A stretch of 25,810 bases of DNA from Nitrospirota bacterium (GCA_016180645.1 JACPAV010000059.1:1-25810); one strand, 5' to 3'; shown: positions 16,879-23,313, counted from the first letter of the stretch. The notes: generated by a model from the sequence alone, not told the origin. Program-made: numbers and translations.

Positions 16879-17121
16879 ATTGCGGTATCGCTGGACACTC
16901 GACCGACCGGCTCAGGGTGAGCCGGTGGAGGCGGAGCAAGAGCTATGGGGCGCGAACTGAAGGATCCTTTCCTTGTGGGAACTCGGATCCGGAGACACCG
17001 GCTGCCCATCCCAAGAGCCAATGCCTGAAATGTTTGGCGAATGGTGGCCCAGCCCAATTCCGAATCTTTGGCCTGGGCTCGGTGGTGAGAGGACGGACGT
17101 GCAGGAGTTTTCTCCCCGCCC
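16879..17121. other. intergenic region between divergent genes
   Basis: This region separates the minus-strand helicase cluster from the plus-strand ligase cluster. I see no gene, clear promoter or tRNA in it. The large inverted repeat follows directly. Confidence 0.35.
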
Positions 17122-17198
17122 GACATAGTGAGACGCTCCGCTTTCTCGCCTTTTCCTCATTCGGATTTTCGCGGGGGCGGGGAGGGTCTCACTATGTC
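17122..17198. repeat. 13-bp inverted repeat forming a long hairpin upstream of the RNA ligase
   Basis: GACATAGTGAGAC (17122-17134) and its exact complement GTCTCACTATGTC (17186-17198) are separated by 51 nt. The stem can extend imperfectly inward through CTCCGC and GCGGGGAG. The loop contains a pyrimidine-rich part followed by GCGGGGGCGGGG. It lies 63 nt before the ligase start codon. It could be a miniature element with terminal inverted repeats, an attenuator or a terminator of readthrough from the left; there is no T-run to support a simple terminator. Confidence 0.6.
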
Positions 17199-17261
17199 AT
17201 GTCGGCGTAATCGGGCCCGCCCCAGGTAAATGACCACGCCTCACTCCCTTACAATAGTCCC

Positions 17262-18443
17262 ATGCAAACGCTTGCCGGATACTTCGCGGAGCACAACCTC
17301 TTTGACGAGACGACCCTTCGGGAGCACGGCCGGGCGCGCGGCGTCCGGGTGGCGACCTCTCCGCGGTTTCCCCACCTCAGACTTCTGGAATATGGCACCC
17401 TCGTGCAGATCGAAAAGATCCCGTGGGACCTCTTCAACCGGCGTTGCCGCGGCATCGTTGTCGACTTGGAGAGGAAGCGCCTCTTGGCCTTTCCCTTCCA
17501 CAAGTTCTTCAATCTCGGGGAAAAGCCTGAAACGGCGGTCAACCGCCTCCTTGAACTGGGCACCTTCACCGCCACGGAAAAACTGGACGGATCGATGGGC
17601 ATCCTCTTCTACGACGAGGCCTCAGGACGCTTCCACATCACGACTCGGGGGAGTTTCGACTCGACGCAGGCCCTATGGTCCTCGGAGCGCATTCCGGCCT
17701 CCGTGCAGGACACCAATCTCGTCGAGGCCTACACTCTGATTTTCGAGATCATCGCCTATCGGGTTCGGGGTCTCGATAACATCATCGACTATCGTAAGAA
17801 AGGTTTGGCCGAGGGCCTGTATCTCGTGGGGATGCGCCACCGGATCTCCGAAACTCTTCTTCCCCACGCCGAGCTCTTCCGCTTTGCGAAGGCGCGGGGT
17901 CTGCCCACACCGAGGGTCCATGCGTTCGCTTCTCTCGATGCCTGCACGTCGCATGCGAAGACCCTCGATTGGATGGATGAAGGGTTCGTGCTGGAGTTCC
18001 GCGACGGCACGCTGGTCAAGGTGAAGAGCCCCGAATACTTGAGAGTCCACCGGTTCGTCTCGGGGTACAGCGATCGCAGGGTGCTGGAAGCCCTGCGTGA
18101 CGGGAAGTCCGACATCATGTTGGCGGGCGTGCCGGAGGAGTACCGAGGACCGGTGGAGGCGGACTTCGAGAAGTGGCGACGGAAGGCCCTGGATCTCCGC
18201 AACGAGGCTTATGCGCAGCTCGCGCGCGCCCCGCAGGGCGACCGGAAGGCCCTTGCCTTGTGGTGCAATGAGCACGTTGCCCACCATCTGATCCCGTTCG
18301 TTTTCCTTGCCCTGGACAACCGACTCACTCTCGATGGGTTGTACGGATATCTCCTGAAGGGGCTCGGACCGGGGGAAACGGATCGGAGGAACTTGGCCCG
18401 GGGAAGCCGGCCGGCAGATTCCGGGGAGCCTCCCGAAGGGTGA
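17262..18443 (+). CDS. T4 Rnl1-like RNA ligase
   Basis: A 393-aa protein, close to the 374 aa of T4 RNA ligase 1, with the family motifs in order. CRGIVVD (63-69) and FPFHKFFNLGE (77-87) come before motif I EKLDGS with nucleophile K107. Motif III is in VEAYTLIFEIIAYR (about 154-167), motif IV is EGFVLEF (E240) and motif V is VKVKS (K253, K255). In the family the enzyme forms a lysine-AMP and seals 3'-OH to 5'-phosphate RNA ends. T4 Rnl1 repairs tRNA cut in the anticodon loop by a host anticodon nuclease. No polynucleotide kinase/phosphatase partner is visible here. The stop overlaps the GTG start of the recombinase-like gene (GTGA), so both are expressed together. A tRNA array with unusual anticodon loops lies 3.2 kb downstream on the opposite strand. 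Confidence 0.88.
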   Translation: MQTLAGYFAEHNLFDETTLREHGRARGVRVATSPRFPHLRLLEYGTLVQIEKIPWDLFNRRCRGIVVDLERKRLLAFPFHKFFNLGEKPETAVNRLLELGTFTATEKLDGSMGILFYDEASGRFHITTRGSFDSTQALWSSERIPASVQDTNLVEAYTLIFEIIAYRVRGLDNIIDYRKKGLAEGLYLVGMRHRISETLLPHAELFRFAKARGLPTPRVHAFASLDACTSHAKTLDWMDEGFVLEFRDGTLVKVKSPEYLRVHRFVSGYSDRRVLEALRDGKSDIMLAGVPEEYRGPVEADFEKWRRKALDLRNEAYAQLARAPQGDRKALALWCNEHVAHHLIPFVFLALDNRLTLDGLYGYLLKGLGPGETDRRNLARGSRPADSGEPPEG

Positions 18444-19315
18444 AAACGTTCGCGCAGGCTGCGCTCTTTCCGACGGAAGCCCCGCTGGATCCGACCCTTC
18501 CGGATCTGCTGCCTTTCTATCGGGACCACCTGATTGCTTCGAAGAAGAGCCATCACACCGTGGCCAGCTATCTGAGGATCCTTCGATCGTTCGTTCGGGA
18601 TGCCGGGGCCGGCCGGCGACTCAACGCCTACTCGGTCCGGACGATCGAGGCGTACATTGCCCGGGTCCGATACGGAGACGGCGCTGACAAGACGGTGGAG
18701 CTGAACGCCGCGGCCCTCCGGCACTTCTTCCGGTGGGCGAGGGAAAACGAGTTTATGAGGGAGGATCCGGGCCAACGGCTCATCTTCCCCCGTGCGCAGA
18801 TCAAGCTCCCGGAGATCCCATCCATCAAAGAGGTGGACAAACTCCTGGAGACCGCGGCGGTTGACCCCCACGATCTTCTCCTGCTCCTCCTGTTCGCTGA
18901 AGGGGGCCTCAAGCGGGAGGAGGTCCTGGCGCTCCTGCCAAAGCATGTAAACGTGCGACATCCGCTCCACGTTGAAATCACCGTCCCGGCGTCCAGTCCG
19001 AGGAAGGTTCGAGTCGCGCGGATTCCGAGGGACTACGCGGTGGTGATTGAGGCGATCCTGGAAGAGGCCCACCCCGAGATCCCCGTTTGCACCTTCTCCC
19101 CGCCGTCGGTCTCGGCTCGTGTAGAGGCGATGGGACGCCTGGCAGGAGTCCGCCCTAGGATCACGCCGGCATCTCTCAGGCACTTCTGCGCGGTGAGGAT
19201 TCTGAAGGCGGGGAGAACTATCGACGAAGTCCACGCCTATCTCGGGCTCGCCTCACCTAAGGACAGCCCGATCATGCGGGACATCTACGTCACCCTCGCG
19301 AAGCTTCCTCTGTGA
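18440..19315 (+). CDS. XerC-like tyrosine recombinase, catalytic residues degenerate
   Basis: A 291-aa protein with the size and two-domain plan of XerC/XerD. The SAM-like N-terminal domain is at about 22-110 (LLPFYRDHLIASKKSHHTVASYL, ALRHFFRWA) and the catalytic domain follows. The active-site boxes are altered. Box I reads EGGLKREEVLAL, with Lys where Arg is expected. Box II reads TPASLRHFCAVRIL, with Ala instead of the first His but the Arg kept. The GH box is YLGLAS. The nucleophile region still has Tyr (RDIYVTLA). An Arg-to-Lys change in box I would normally abolish strand cleavage, so this may be an inactive DNA-binding partner or a gene with a new role. It starts at GTG, overlapping the ligase stop by 4 nt. 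It ends with TGA. Confidence 0.8.
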   Translation: MKTFAQAALFPTEAPLDPTLPDLLPFYRDHLIASKKSHHTVASYLRILRSFVRDAGAGRRLNAYSVRTIEAYIARVRYGDGADKTVELNAAALRHFFRWARENEFMREDPGQRLIFPRAQIKLPEIPSIKEVDKLLETAAVDPHDLLLLLLFAEGGLKREEVLALLPKHVNVRHPLHVEITVPASSPRKVRVARIPRDYAVVIEAILEEAHPEIPVCTFSPPSVSARVEAMGRLAGVRPRITPASLRHFCAVRILKAGRTIDEVHAYLGLASPKDSPIMRDIYVTLAKLPL

Positions 19316-19396
19316 TGGAGAGATGGCCGATGCGCGGATTGCAACAGTTGCCAAACTAGGTTAGAAGTGCGGGGTTCTGCAATCTGCCTCCACCCC

Positions 19397-19408
19397 TGGT
19401 TATAACCA
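19397..19408. promoter_or_regulatory. perfect 12-bp palindrome TGGTTATAACCA
   Basis: This palindrome is flanked by CCCC on the left and, after two bases, GGGG on the right, so the dyad extends further. It sits in the 140-nt gap before the basic protein gene, about 50 nt upstream of its GTG. TATAAC could serve as a -10 box. It looks like an operator or a symmetric promoter site. Confidence 0.4.
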
Positions 19409-19455
19409 ATGGGGAGAGGCTGGAGCGAGAGCAATAGAATGAAGGAGGATGATTC

Positions 19456-19911
19456 GTGGCAAAATCAAAGAGAAAGAAAGCCAGGGGCAAGGTCATCCTG
19501 GCAGGTGAGTACGCGCGCAAGTCACTAACCGCGCTCAGACCGTCGTCGATCAACGATCTTGTCAAGAAAGTGAAGGCAGTCACCGGGCGCAGACTCGCGT
19601 TTGCAACGGCGAAGGCCCTGTATCAGGAGTTCCGCGCCAAAGTGGGTGCTCCCGCTCCGACGGCGGACAGGCCCGCACCACGTGCGCGTCGTGCCCCGGC
19701 CCGCCGGCCATCGGCTGGACAGAACGGCGAGCAGTACCTGGTGGTAACCCGGGATCGGGGCTTTAGGCTTGAAGTCCTGCGCTACATGGACAAGGGGCAG
19801 GCGGAGAGAAAGGCAACCGAGATGATCGGAGCGGGGCGAAAAACGCGCGTCCTGGTCGCGAACACGCGAGCATCGCATCGCGCTGAGAGAGGAGGTTCAC
19901 ATGGTAGATAG
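19456..19911 (+). CDS. basic hypothetical protein
   Basis: The gene encodes 151 aa starting with GTG, with a strong ribosome binding site GAAGGAGGATG upstream. It has three parts. The N terminus is Lys-rich (MAKSKRKKARGKV) and runs into a short ordered region (SINDLVKKVKAVTGRRLAFATAKAL). The linker is rich in Ala, Pro and Arg (about 68-93). A compact C-terminal part (EQYLVVTRDRGFRLEVLRYMD) follows. The pattern suggests a nucleic-acid-binding protein, but I do not recognise a family. The last codons overlap a possible 24-codon gene that has its own strong ribosome binding site. It ends with TAG. Confidence 0.6.
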   Translation: MAKSKRKKARGKVILAGEYARKSLTALRPSSINDLVKKVKAVTGRRLAFATAKALYQEFRAKVGAPAPTADRPAPRARRAPARRPSAGQNGEQYLVVTRDRGFRLEVLRYMDKGQAERKATEMIGAGRKTRVLVANTRASHRAERGGSHGR

Positions 19912-19975
19912 GAAACCGTTCGGAGGCATGACGATTGACTTCGGAGGCCGGAAAGTTATATCGAGATCGTCATAA
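19901..19975 (+). CDS. possible 24-aa peptide
   Basis: AGAGAGGAGGTTCAC precedes an ATG whose 24 codons (MVDRKPFGGMTIDFGGRKV and five more residues) end at TAA. The start overlaps the end of the basic protein gene by 11 nt, as in coupled genes. If the UUA-anticodon tRNA reads this TAA, the frame would continue for 12 more codons to a TGA. The peptide has no recognised function and may be only a start remnant. Confidence 0.3.
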   Translation: MVDRKPFGGMTIDFGGRKVISRSS

Positions 19976-20359
19976 CCTTCCTTATGTGCAGGCCCAGCGA
20001 GATGACGAAGAAACTCTGGGCGTTCGTCAAAGCCAAGAAGCTTGTGAAGCGGTAGTTCATTCGATTCCCCAGACCGCAATTCGGACGCCCCCTGTCACAT
20101 GCCACGGGGCGCCCGGAGTTCCGTCCTACGGAAAGTGCTCGTGAGCGGGGTCTGGCGCCGCTCTGTTGCCCACTTGGCGGGGCCAGTCAGGAGATGGATG
20201 CGTCCCGGAGCCTCCGGTCGGAACGGAGATGGGATCGTTAGGCAACCATTCACGGCGCAGGCAAACAAGAGCACGCAAGGTGAGGTCGTGTCAGAAGTGC
20301 CCCCAGTTTCCCCGCCAGAGTTTGAGTATGTGAACATATTTCATTATGTATCTTATGCA
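19976..20359. other. 384-bp region with no convincing gene
   Basis: It contains a 17-codon frame at 20002-20055 (MTKKLWAFVKAKKLVKR) without a good ribosome binding site, and open but featureless GC-rich frames. The right end turns AT-rich, with an ACATA-TTTCAT-TATGT dyad at 20334-20349, just before the promoter of the XRE gene. Confidence 0.35.
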
Positions 20360-20388
20360 TTGATTGACATACTGTAGTATGTTATGCT
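20360..20388 (+). promoter_or_regulatory. promoter with embedded operator for the XRE/Fic operon
   Basis: TTGATT (20360-20365) and TATGCT (20383-20388) are separated by exactly 17 nt. Between them lies CATACTGTAGTAT (20368-20380), identical to the motif at 3958-3970. The -10 box is only 6 nt before the ATG, and no Shine-Dalgarno sequence is present, so the transcript is predicted to be leaderless. Binding at the dyad would block RNA polymerase. Confidence 0.55.
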
Positions 20389-20394
20389 TGTGGC

Positions 20395-20862
20395 ATGAGA
20401 AAACATTCCCGGCCGTTCAATCTTGCGGTGGACGAGCAATTTCCAAGCCTGGAAACTCACCCGCTCGTTCGCCGTGCCCGGAGGGCACCGGTCGGCCGAC
20501 AAATCCGGTGGATCCGTCTGAGGATCGGGATGACCCAGAAACAACTGGCCCGAAGGGCGGGGATCTCGCAGCAACACGTAGCTCTCTTGGAGAAGGACGG
20601 CTCACAAGCGGAGCTCAGGACGCTGACCAAGGTGACCGAAGCGCTGGAGTGTACCCTCGCCGTTCTCGTCTCCCCGCGCGACAAGTTGAGTCGCATGATC
20701 CGCAAGCAAGCGGAGAAGGTTGCCGGAAAGAGACTCTCGAAGGTGATGGGGAATATGGCGCTTGAGGGCCAGGAGCCTTCATCGGCGATGTCGAAGCGGC
20801 TTCTTGAAGACGAGATCAAGAACCTCTCGATCAAACCATCTTCGGAGCTCTGGGAGGAATGA
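20395..20862 (+). CDS. XRE-family regulator, 'mobile mystery protein A' type
   Basis: The gene encodes 155 aa. A Cro/C1-type helix-turn-helix occupies about residues 35-90: RQIRWIRLRIGMTQKQLARRAGISQQHVALLEKDGS, then LRTLTKVTEALECTLAVLVSP. This is followed by a helical region ending IKPSSELWEE. The domain and its pairing with a Fic gene directly downstream match the pair annotated in many genomes as mobile mystery proteins A and B. It likely represses its own promoter, where a 12-bp dyad lies between the -35 and -10 boxes. The same dyad in front of the 185-aa HTH gene suggests a second target. The stop overlaps the Fic start (ATGA). Confidence 0.85.
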   Translation: MRKHSRPFNLAVDEQFPSLETHPLVRRARRAPVGRQIRWIRLRIGMTQKQLARRAGISQQHVALLEKDGSQAELRTLTKVTEALECTLAVLVSPRDKLSRMIRKQAEKVAGKRLSKVMGNMALEGQEPSSAMSKRLLEDEIKNLSIKPSSELWEE

Positions 20863-21467
20863 AGCCGACCTTGAGACAGCCGGAGGGCGCCACGCCGCTG
20901 ACGGATGTCTCCGGACTGTTATTGGAAAACGTTGCGACCCTCGACGCGCTCAACGTTGTGGAATCGGCGAATATCCTTGACGCAACCCGGGAGCATCTTC
21001 GACGGCGGCATGGCTCCAAGAGGAGATGGATCACCGTGGCGTATCTGTTGCGCGTACACCGCGACATGTACGGGGAGGTTTGGCGCTGGGCGGGCGAAAT
21101 TCGCCGGACGGAAAAGAACATAGGCATCGAAGCGTACCGGATCCGAGAGGAGTTGGAGAAACTGTGCGGCGACGTGAACTTCTGGGATACGCAGGAAACG
21201 TCGATGCCGGTCCTCGAAAGAGGCGTGCGCATTCACCATAGACTGGCCTGGATACACGCGTTCGAAAACGGCAACGGACGCCACGCCCGACTCATGGCGG
21301 ATATCTATCTCCATGCACATCGCCAGCCGCTCCCCGAATGGCCATCGAGCAACCTCGTAAAAGTCGGCAACGCCCGCAGATCGTATCTGGAAGCCATGAG
21401 GGCGGCTGACGGCGGAAATGTGGAGCCGCTCCTCCAACTCACTGCACGCTTCATCAAGAGCGCCTGA
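20859..21467 (+). CDS. Fic-domain protein, 'mobile mystery protein B' type
   Basis: The gene encodes 202 aa with the Fic core HAFENGNGRHARL (H133 to R144), matching HxFx(D/E/N)GNGRxxR. The upstream part (ESANILDATREHL, ITVAYLLRVHRDMYGEVWRWAGEIR) is typical of this subfamily. Fic enzymes usually transfer AMP from ATP to a hydroxyl on a target protein; the target here is unknown. An inhibitory helix is not obvious by eye. It is translated from the same operon as the XRE regulator, with a 4-nt overlap. The two genes act as a unit that travels on mobile elements, and here they sit at the edge of the tRNA array. It ends with TGA. Confidence 0.88.
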   Translation: MKPTLRQPEGATPLTDVSGLLLENVATLDALNVVESANILDATREHLRRRHGSKRRWITVAYLLRVHRDMYGEVWRWAGEIRRTEKNIGIEAYRIREELEKLCGDVNFWDTQETSMPVLERGVRIHHRLAWIHAFENGNGRHARLMADIYLHAHRQPLPEWPSSNLVKVGNARRSYLEAMRAADGGNVEPLLQLTARFIKSA

Positions 21468-21593
21468 TCCGACGCGCCTGCGTACCCCTGTTCAACCGGT
21501 GCGTCGAAAGCCGGTACCGCCTGCCGGAGGAATTCTGATCCGAAGGCGCTTCGTTCAGCCTCATTTCCCCGACAGAACCGTCACTTGAACTTC

Positions 21594-21667
21594 CGGTCCC
21601 GGCCGGACTTGAACCGGCTTTCTCCGCCTTGACAGGGCGGCGTCTCGACGGCTTCGACTTCGGGACC
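21594..21667 (-). tRNA. tRNA-Asp (GTC)
   Basis: Acceptor GGTCCCG/CGGGACC with G73; anticodon stem CCGCC/GGCGG around CTGTCAA; T loop TTCAAGT. All arms pair. CCA is not encoded. It is the last gene of the array in transcription order. Confidence 0.92.
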
Positions 21668-21669
21668 AT

Positions 21670-21776
21670 CGCTCCTGCCCGGATTTGAACCGAGGTCCCA
21701 TGGCTGAGAACCACGTGTCCTGATCAACCTGGGCGGGCCGCTTCCGTGGCGTTGCAGGTGGTGGGACCATCGAGCC
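21670..21776 (-). tRNA. tRNA-Glu (CTC)-like, degenerate acceptor and enlarged D loop
   Basis: The 3' half is good: T arm CTCGG-TTCAAAT-CCGGG, anticodon arm CGTGG-TTCTCAG-CCATG and a GGACA D-stem end. The 5' half has no GCTCCTG to pair with CAGGAGC. If a D stem GTCC/GGAC is used, the D loop holds about 43 nt, including a hairpin ACCTG...CAGGT. The acceptor then pairs at only four positions (GCTC/GAGC). The CCA word repeated at both ends of the extra segment suggests an insertion. It could equally be a pseudogene. The 5' end is approximate. Confidence 0.5.
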
Positions 21777-21778
21777 TC

Positions 21779-21853
21779 TGGTAGCGGGTCCAGGATTTGC
21801 ACCTGGGATCTCGTGGTTATGAGCCACACGAGATACTACTTCTCCAACCCGCG
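21779..21853 (-). tRNA. initiator tRNA-fMet (CAT)
   Basis: Loop CTCATAA. The first base pair is a C1/U72 mismatch, the mark of initiators (usually C/A). T loop TGCAAAT has G at 55. A73 is followed by encoded CCA. The anticodon stem is TGTGG/CCACG, not the usual three G-C pairs. No elongator Met tRNA is present in the array. Confidence 0.88.
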
Positions 21854-21890
21854 ATCAGAAACTCGACGATTGAATGGTGTGTGGTAGGTT

Positions 21891-21914
21891 ATCGCTCGCG
21901 CATTCGCGGGCGAT
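21891..21914. repeat. strong hairpin between tRNA-Cys and tRNA-fMet
   Basis: ATCGC-T-CGCG-CATT-CGCG-G-GCGAT forms a 9-bp stem with one internal T/G mismatch and a 4-nt loop. No T-run follows, so it is not a simple terminator. It may be a processing signal or a decayed hairpin element. Confidence 0.5.
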
Positions 21915-21943
21915 CTTCGTAGAAGGACTCCGCGCCCATCCGG

Positions 21944-22014
21944 ACACGGCTGCGGGAGTTGCACCCGCCTGATGTGGGTTGCAGCCACACGCCTACCTGC
22001 TCGGCCAAGCCGTG
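21944..22014 (-). tRNA. tRNA-Cys (GCA)
   Basis: Acceptor CACGGCT/AGCCGTG, U73; anticodon stem TGTGG/CCACA with loop CTGCAAC; T loop TGCAACT (G55). The first pair is C-G rather than the usual G-C. CCA is not encoded. Confidence 0.88.
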
Positions 22015-22066
22015 ATCAGATGGACGCAGACTACAGTTCGATAGATGCTTCATCACGTTGCCTCCG

Positions 22067-22139
22067 CTGGGGAGGTGAGTCTCGATCTCACAACTTCCTG
22101 ATTAACAGTCAGGCCCGTTGCCAATTGCGGTACTCCCCA
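22067..22139 (-). tRNA. tRNA-Asn (GTT)
   Basis: Acceptor TGGGGAG/CTCCCCA, G73; anticodon arm CCTGA-CTGTTAA-TCAGG; T loop ATCGAGA, with A54 in place of U. A 48-codon frame with a GGAGGAGAGGAG ribosome binding site runs through the gene on the same strand. Confidence 0.9.
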
Positions 22140-22229
22140 GCGCAGACCACGCACCAGAAAGTTCCTATTGCTCGGACCCAGTTTCTTCATGCTGTTCATG
22201 GTACTCCTCTCCTCCCGATTGTCAAACTG

Positions 22230-22302
22230 CGGGGGTCGGGAGACTCGAACTCCCACGAGCCGTTTTGGAGACGGCGCGGCTATCCTGTTACCACAGACCC
22301 CC
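22230..22302 (-). tRNA. tRNA-Trp (CCA)
   Basis: Acceptor GGGGGTC/GACCCCC, G73; anticodon arm GCCGT-CTCCAAA-ACGGC; canonical T loop TTCGAGT. Confidence 0.92.
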
Positions 22303-22306
22303 TAGC

Positions 22307-22378
22307 TCGGCGCGGGTGGACTCGGACCACCATCAGTCGGTTATAAGCCAACCGCTCTAACCCTTGAGCTACACGCCG
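22307..22378 (-). tRNA. tRNA-Ile (TAT)
   Basis: Acceptor CGGCGTG/CGCGCCG, A73; anticodon arm GTTGG-CTTATAA-CCGAC; T loop TCCGAGT (C55). Most bacteria read AUA with a lysidine-modified CAU tRNA, so a genuine UAU anticodon is uncommon. Confidence 0.88.
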
Positions 22379-22385
22379 TAACCTT

Positions 22386-22475
22386 CGGAAGCTGAGGGAA
22401 TTGAACCCCCGTCCCATCACAGGCGGGATTCCCCTTAGCAGGGGGATGCGACAAACCGACAGTCGCCTACCTTCC
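22386..22475 (-). tRNA. tRNA-Ser (GCT)
   Basis: Type II tRNA of 90 nt with a long variable arm (TCCC...GGGA). Anticodon arm TCCCC-CTGCTAA-GGGGA; T loop TTCAATT; acceptor GGAAGGT/AGCTTCC with one G/G mismatch; G73. Confidence 0.88.
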
Positions 22476-22482
22476 CAAACTG

Positions 22483-22554
22483 AGCCGAGGGACGGTTTCG
22501 ATCCGTCATCTCCGCATTACGGGTGCGGTGCTCTGCCGACTGAGCTACCCCGGC
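22483..22554 (-). tRNA. tRNA-Thr (CGT), C33
   Basis: Acceptor GCCGGGG/CCTCGGC, U73; anticodon arm CCGCA-CCCGTAA-TGCGG, so position 33 is C; T loop ATCGAAA (A54). Confidence 0.88.
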
Positions 22555-22558
22555 ATTG

Positions 22559-22632
22559 AGCCGCCGGTCGGGGTCGATCCGACACCTTTCCGCTTACAGG
22601 GCGGATGCACTCCCTTGTTGTGCTACGGCGGC
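22559..22632 (-). tRNA. tRNA-Thr (TGT), C33
   Basis: Acceptor GCCGCCG/CGGCGGC, U73; anticodon arm TCCGC-CCTGTAA-GCGGA with C33; T loop ATCGACC (A54). Confidence 0.88.
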
Positions 22633-22639
22633 GTAAACG

Positions 22640-22711
22640 TGTGGGAGGCGGGGGTCGATCCCGCGTATCCGGCTTGGAAGGCCGGTGCCTGATCCGTTCG
22701 GCCACTCCCAC
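22640..22711 (-). tRNA. tRNA-Gly (TCC)
   Basis: Acceptor GTGGGAG/CTCCCAC, A73; anticodon arm CCGGC-CTTCCAA-GCCGG; T loop ATCGACC (A54). Confidence 0.9.
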
Positions 22712-22718
22712 ATAACCT

Positions 22719-22790
22719 TGCGCGGGGCCGGCCTCGATCCGGCATGGACCTGTGCGTAGGACAGGCGGCTCTCCATTCACCTACCCACGC
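22719..22790 (-). tRNA. tRNA-Val (TAC), C33
   Basis: Acceptor GCGTGGG/CCCGCGC, A73; anticodon arm CCTGT-CCTACGC-ACAGG with C33 and G37; T loop ATCGAGG (A54). The 7-nt loop fixes TAC as the anticodon; an ACG (Arg) reading would need a shifted loop. Confidence 0.82.
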
Positions 22791-22797
22791 TCAAACT

Positions 22798-22869
22798 TGT
22801 GGGAGACAGGATTCGCACCTGCGTGATCCGACCTGGCAAGCCGGCGCCTGACTTCTAGGCTACTCCCAC
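22798..22869 (-). tRNA. tRNA-Gly (GCC)
   Basis: Acceptor GTGGGAG/CTCCCAC, A73, identical to the TCC gene; anticodon arm CCGGC-TTGCCAG-GTCGG; T loop TGCGAAT (G55). Confidence 0.9.
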
Positions 22870-22872
22870 TCA

Positions 22873-22944
22873 AGCCCCCACGGAGCGTCGATCTCCGGTC
22901 GCCACGTTACCGATGCGGTGCTCTGCCGACTGAGCTACAGGGGC
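22873..22944 (-). tRNA. tRNA-Thr (GGT), C33
   Basis: Acceptor GCCCCTG/TGGGGGC, U73; anticodon arm CCGCA-TCGGTAA-CGTGG with one A/C mismatch at 31-39 and C33; T loop ATCGACG (A54). Confidence 0.83.
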
Positions 22945-22950
22945 GCAAAT

Positions 22951-23039
22951 TGGCGGAAGGGGAGGGATTCGGACCCTCAACGCCCTTTCGAGCGCACCCG
23001 CTTTCGAGGCGGGCCGACTACCCGTTATCGCACCCTTCC
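22951..23039 (-). tRNA. tRNA-Ser (CGA)
   Basis: Type II, 89 nt including an encoded CCA after G73. Acceptor GGAAGGG/CCCTTCC; anticodon arm CCCGC-CTCGAAA-GCGGG; T loop TCCGAAT (C55). Confidence 0.9.
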
Positions 23040-23044
23040 AAACT

Positions 23045-23131
23045 TGGCGGTGAGAGCAGGAATCGAACCCGCGACGGATTTCCCGTTCTCCGCTTCCAAC
23101 GGAGCGCCTTCAACCGCTCGGCCATCTCACC
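23045..23131 (-). tRNA. tRNA-Ser (GGA)
   Basis: Type II, 87 nt including an encoded CCA. Acceptor GGTGAGA/TCTCACC, G73; anticodon arm CTCCG-TTGGAAG-CGGAG; canonical T loop TTCGATT. Confidence 0.92.
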
Positions 23132-23137
23132 ACAATT

Positions 23138-23224
23138 CGGTGGAGGCGGGATTCGGACCCGCGTCCGCCGGTCGGCGGAATCCGTTTTCAGGACGGACGG
23201 TTTCAACCACTCACCCACTCCACC
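23138..23224 (-). tRNA. tRNA-Ser (TGA), C33
   Basis: Type II with variable arm TCCGCC/GGCGGA. Acceptor GGTGGAG/CTCCACC, G73; anticodon arm TCCGT-CCTGAAA-ACGGA with C33; T loop TCCGAAT (C55). Confidence 0.88.
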
Positions 23225-23230
23225 AAAACT

Positions 23231-23313
23231 TGGCCCCGCCAGGACTTGCACCTGGACGGCCTTCTCGGCCGGCGGGTCTTAAGCCCGCTGCGTCTCCGTT
23301 CCGCCACGGGGCC
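23231..23313 (-). tRNA. tRNA-Leu (TAA)
   Basis: Type II. Acceptor GGCCCCG/CGGGGCC, A73; anticodon arm GCGGG-CTTAAGA-CCCGC; variable stem GGCC/GGCC; T loop TGCAAGT (G55). No group I intron is present. Confidence 0.9.

Noticed and set aside
20270-20330. Possible IS terminal sequence (TGTCAGAAGTGCCCCCAG)
   Set aside because: No matching inverted end or transposase is visible in the window, so it cannot be supported.
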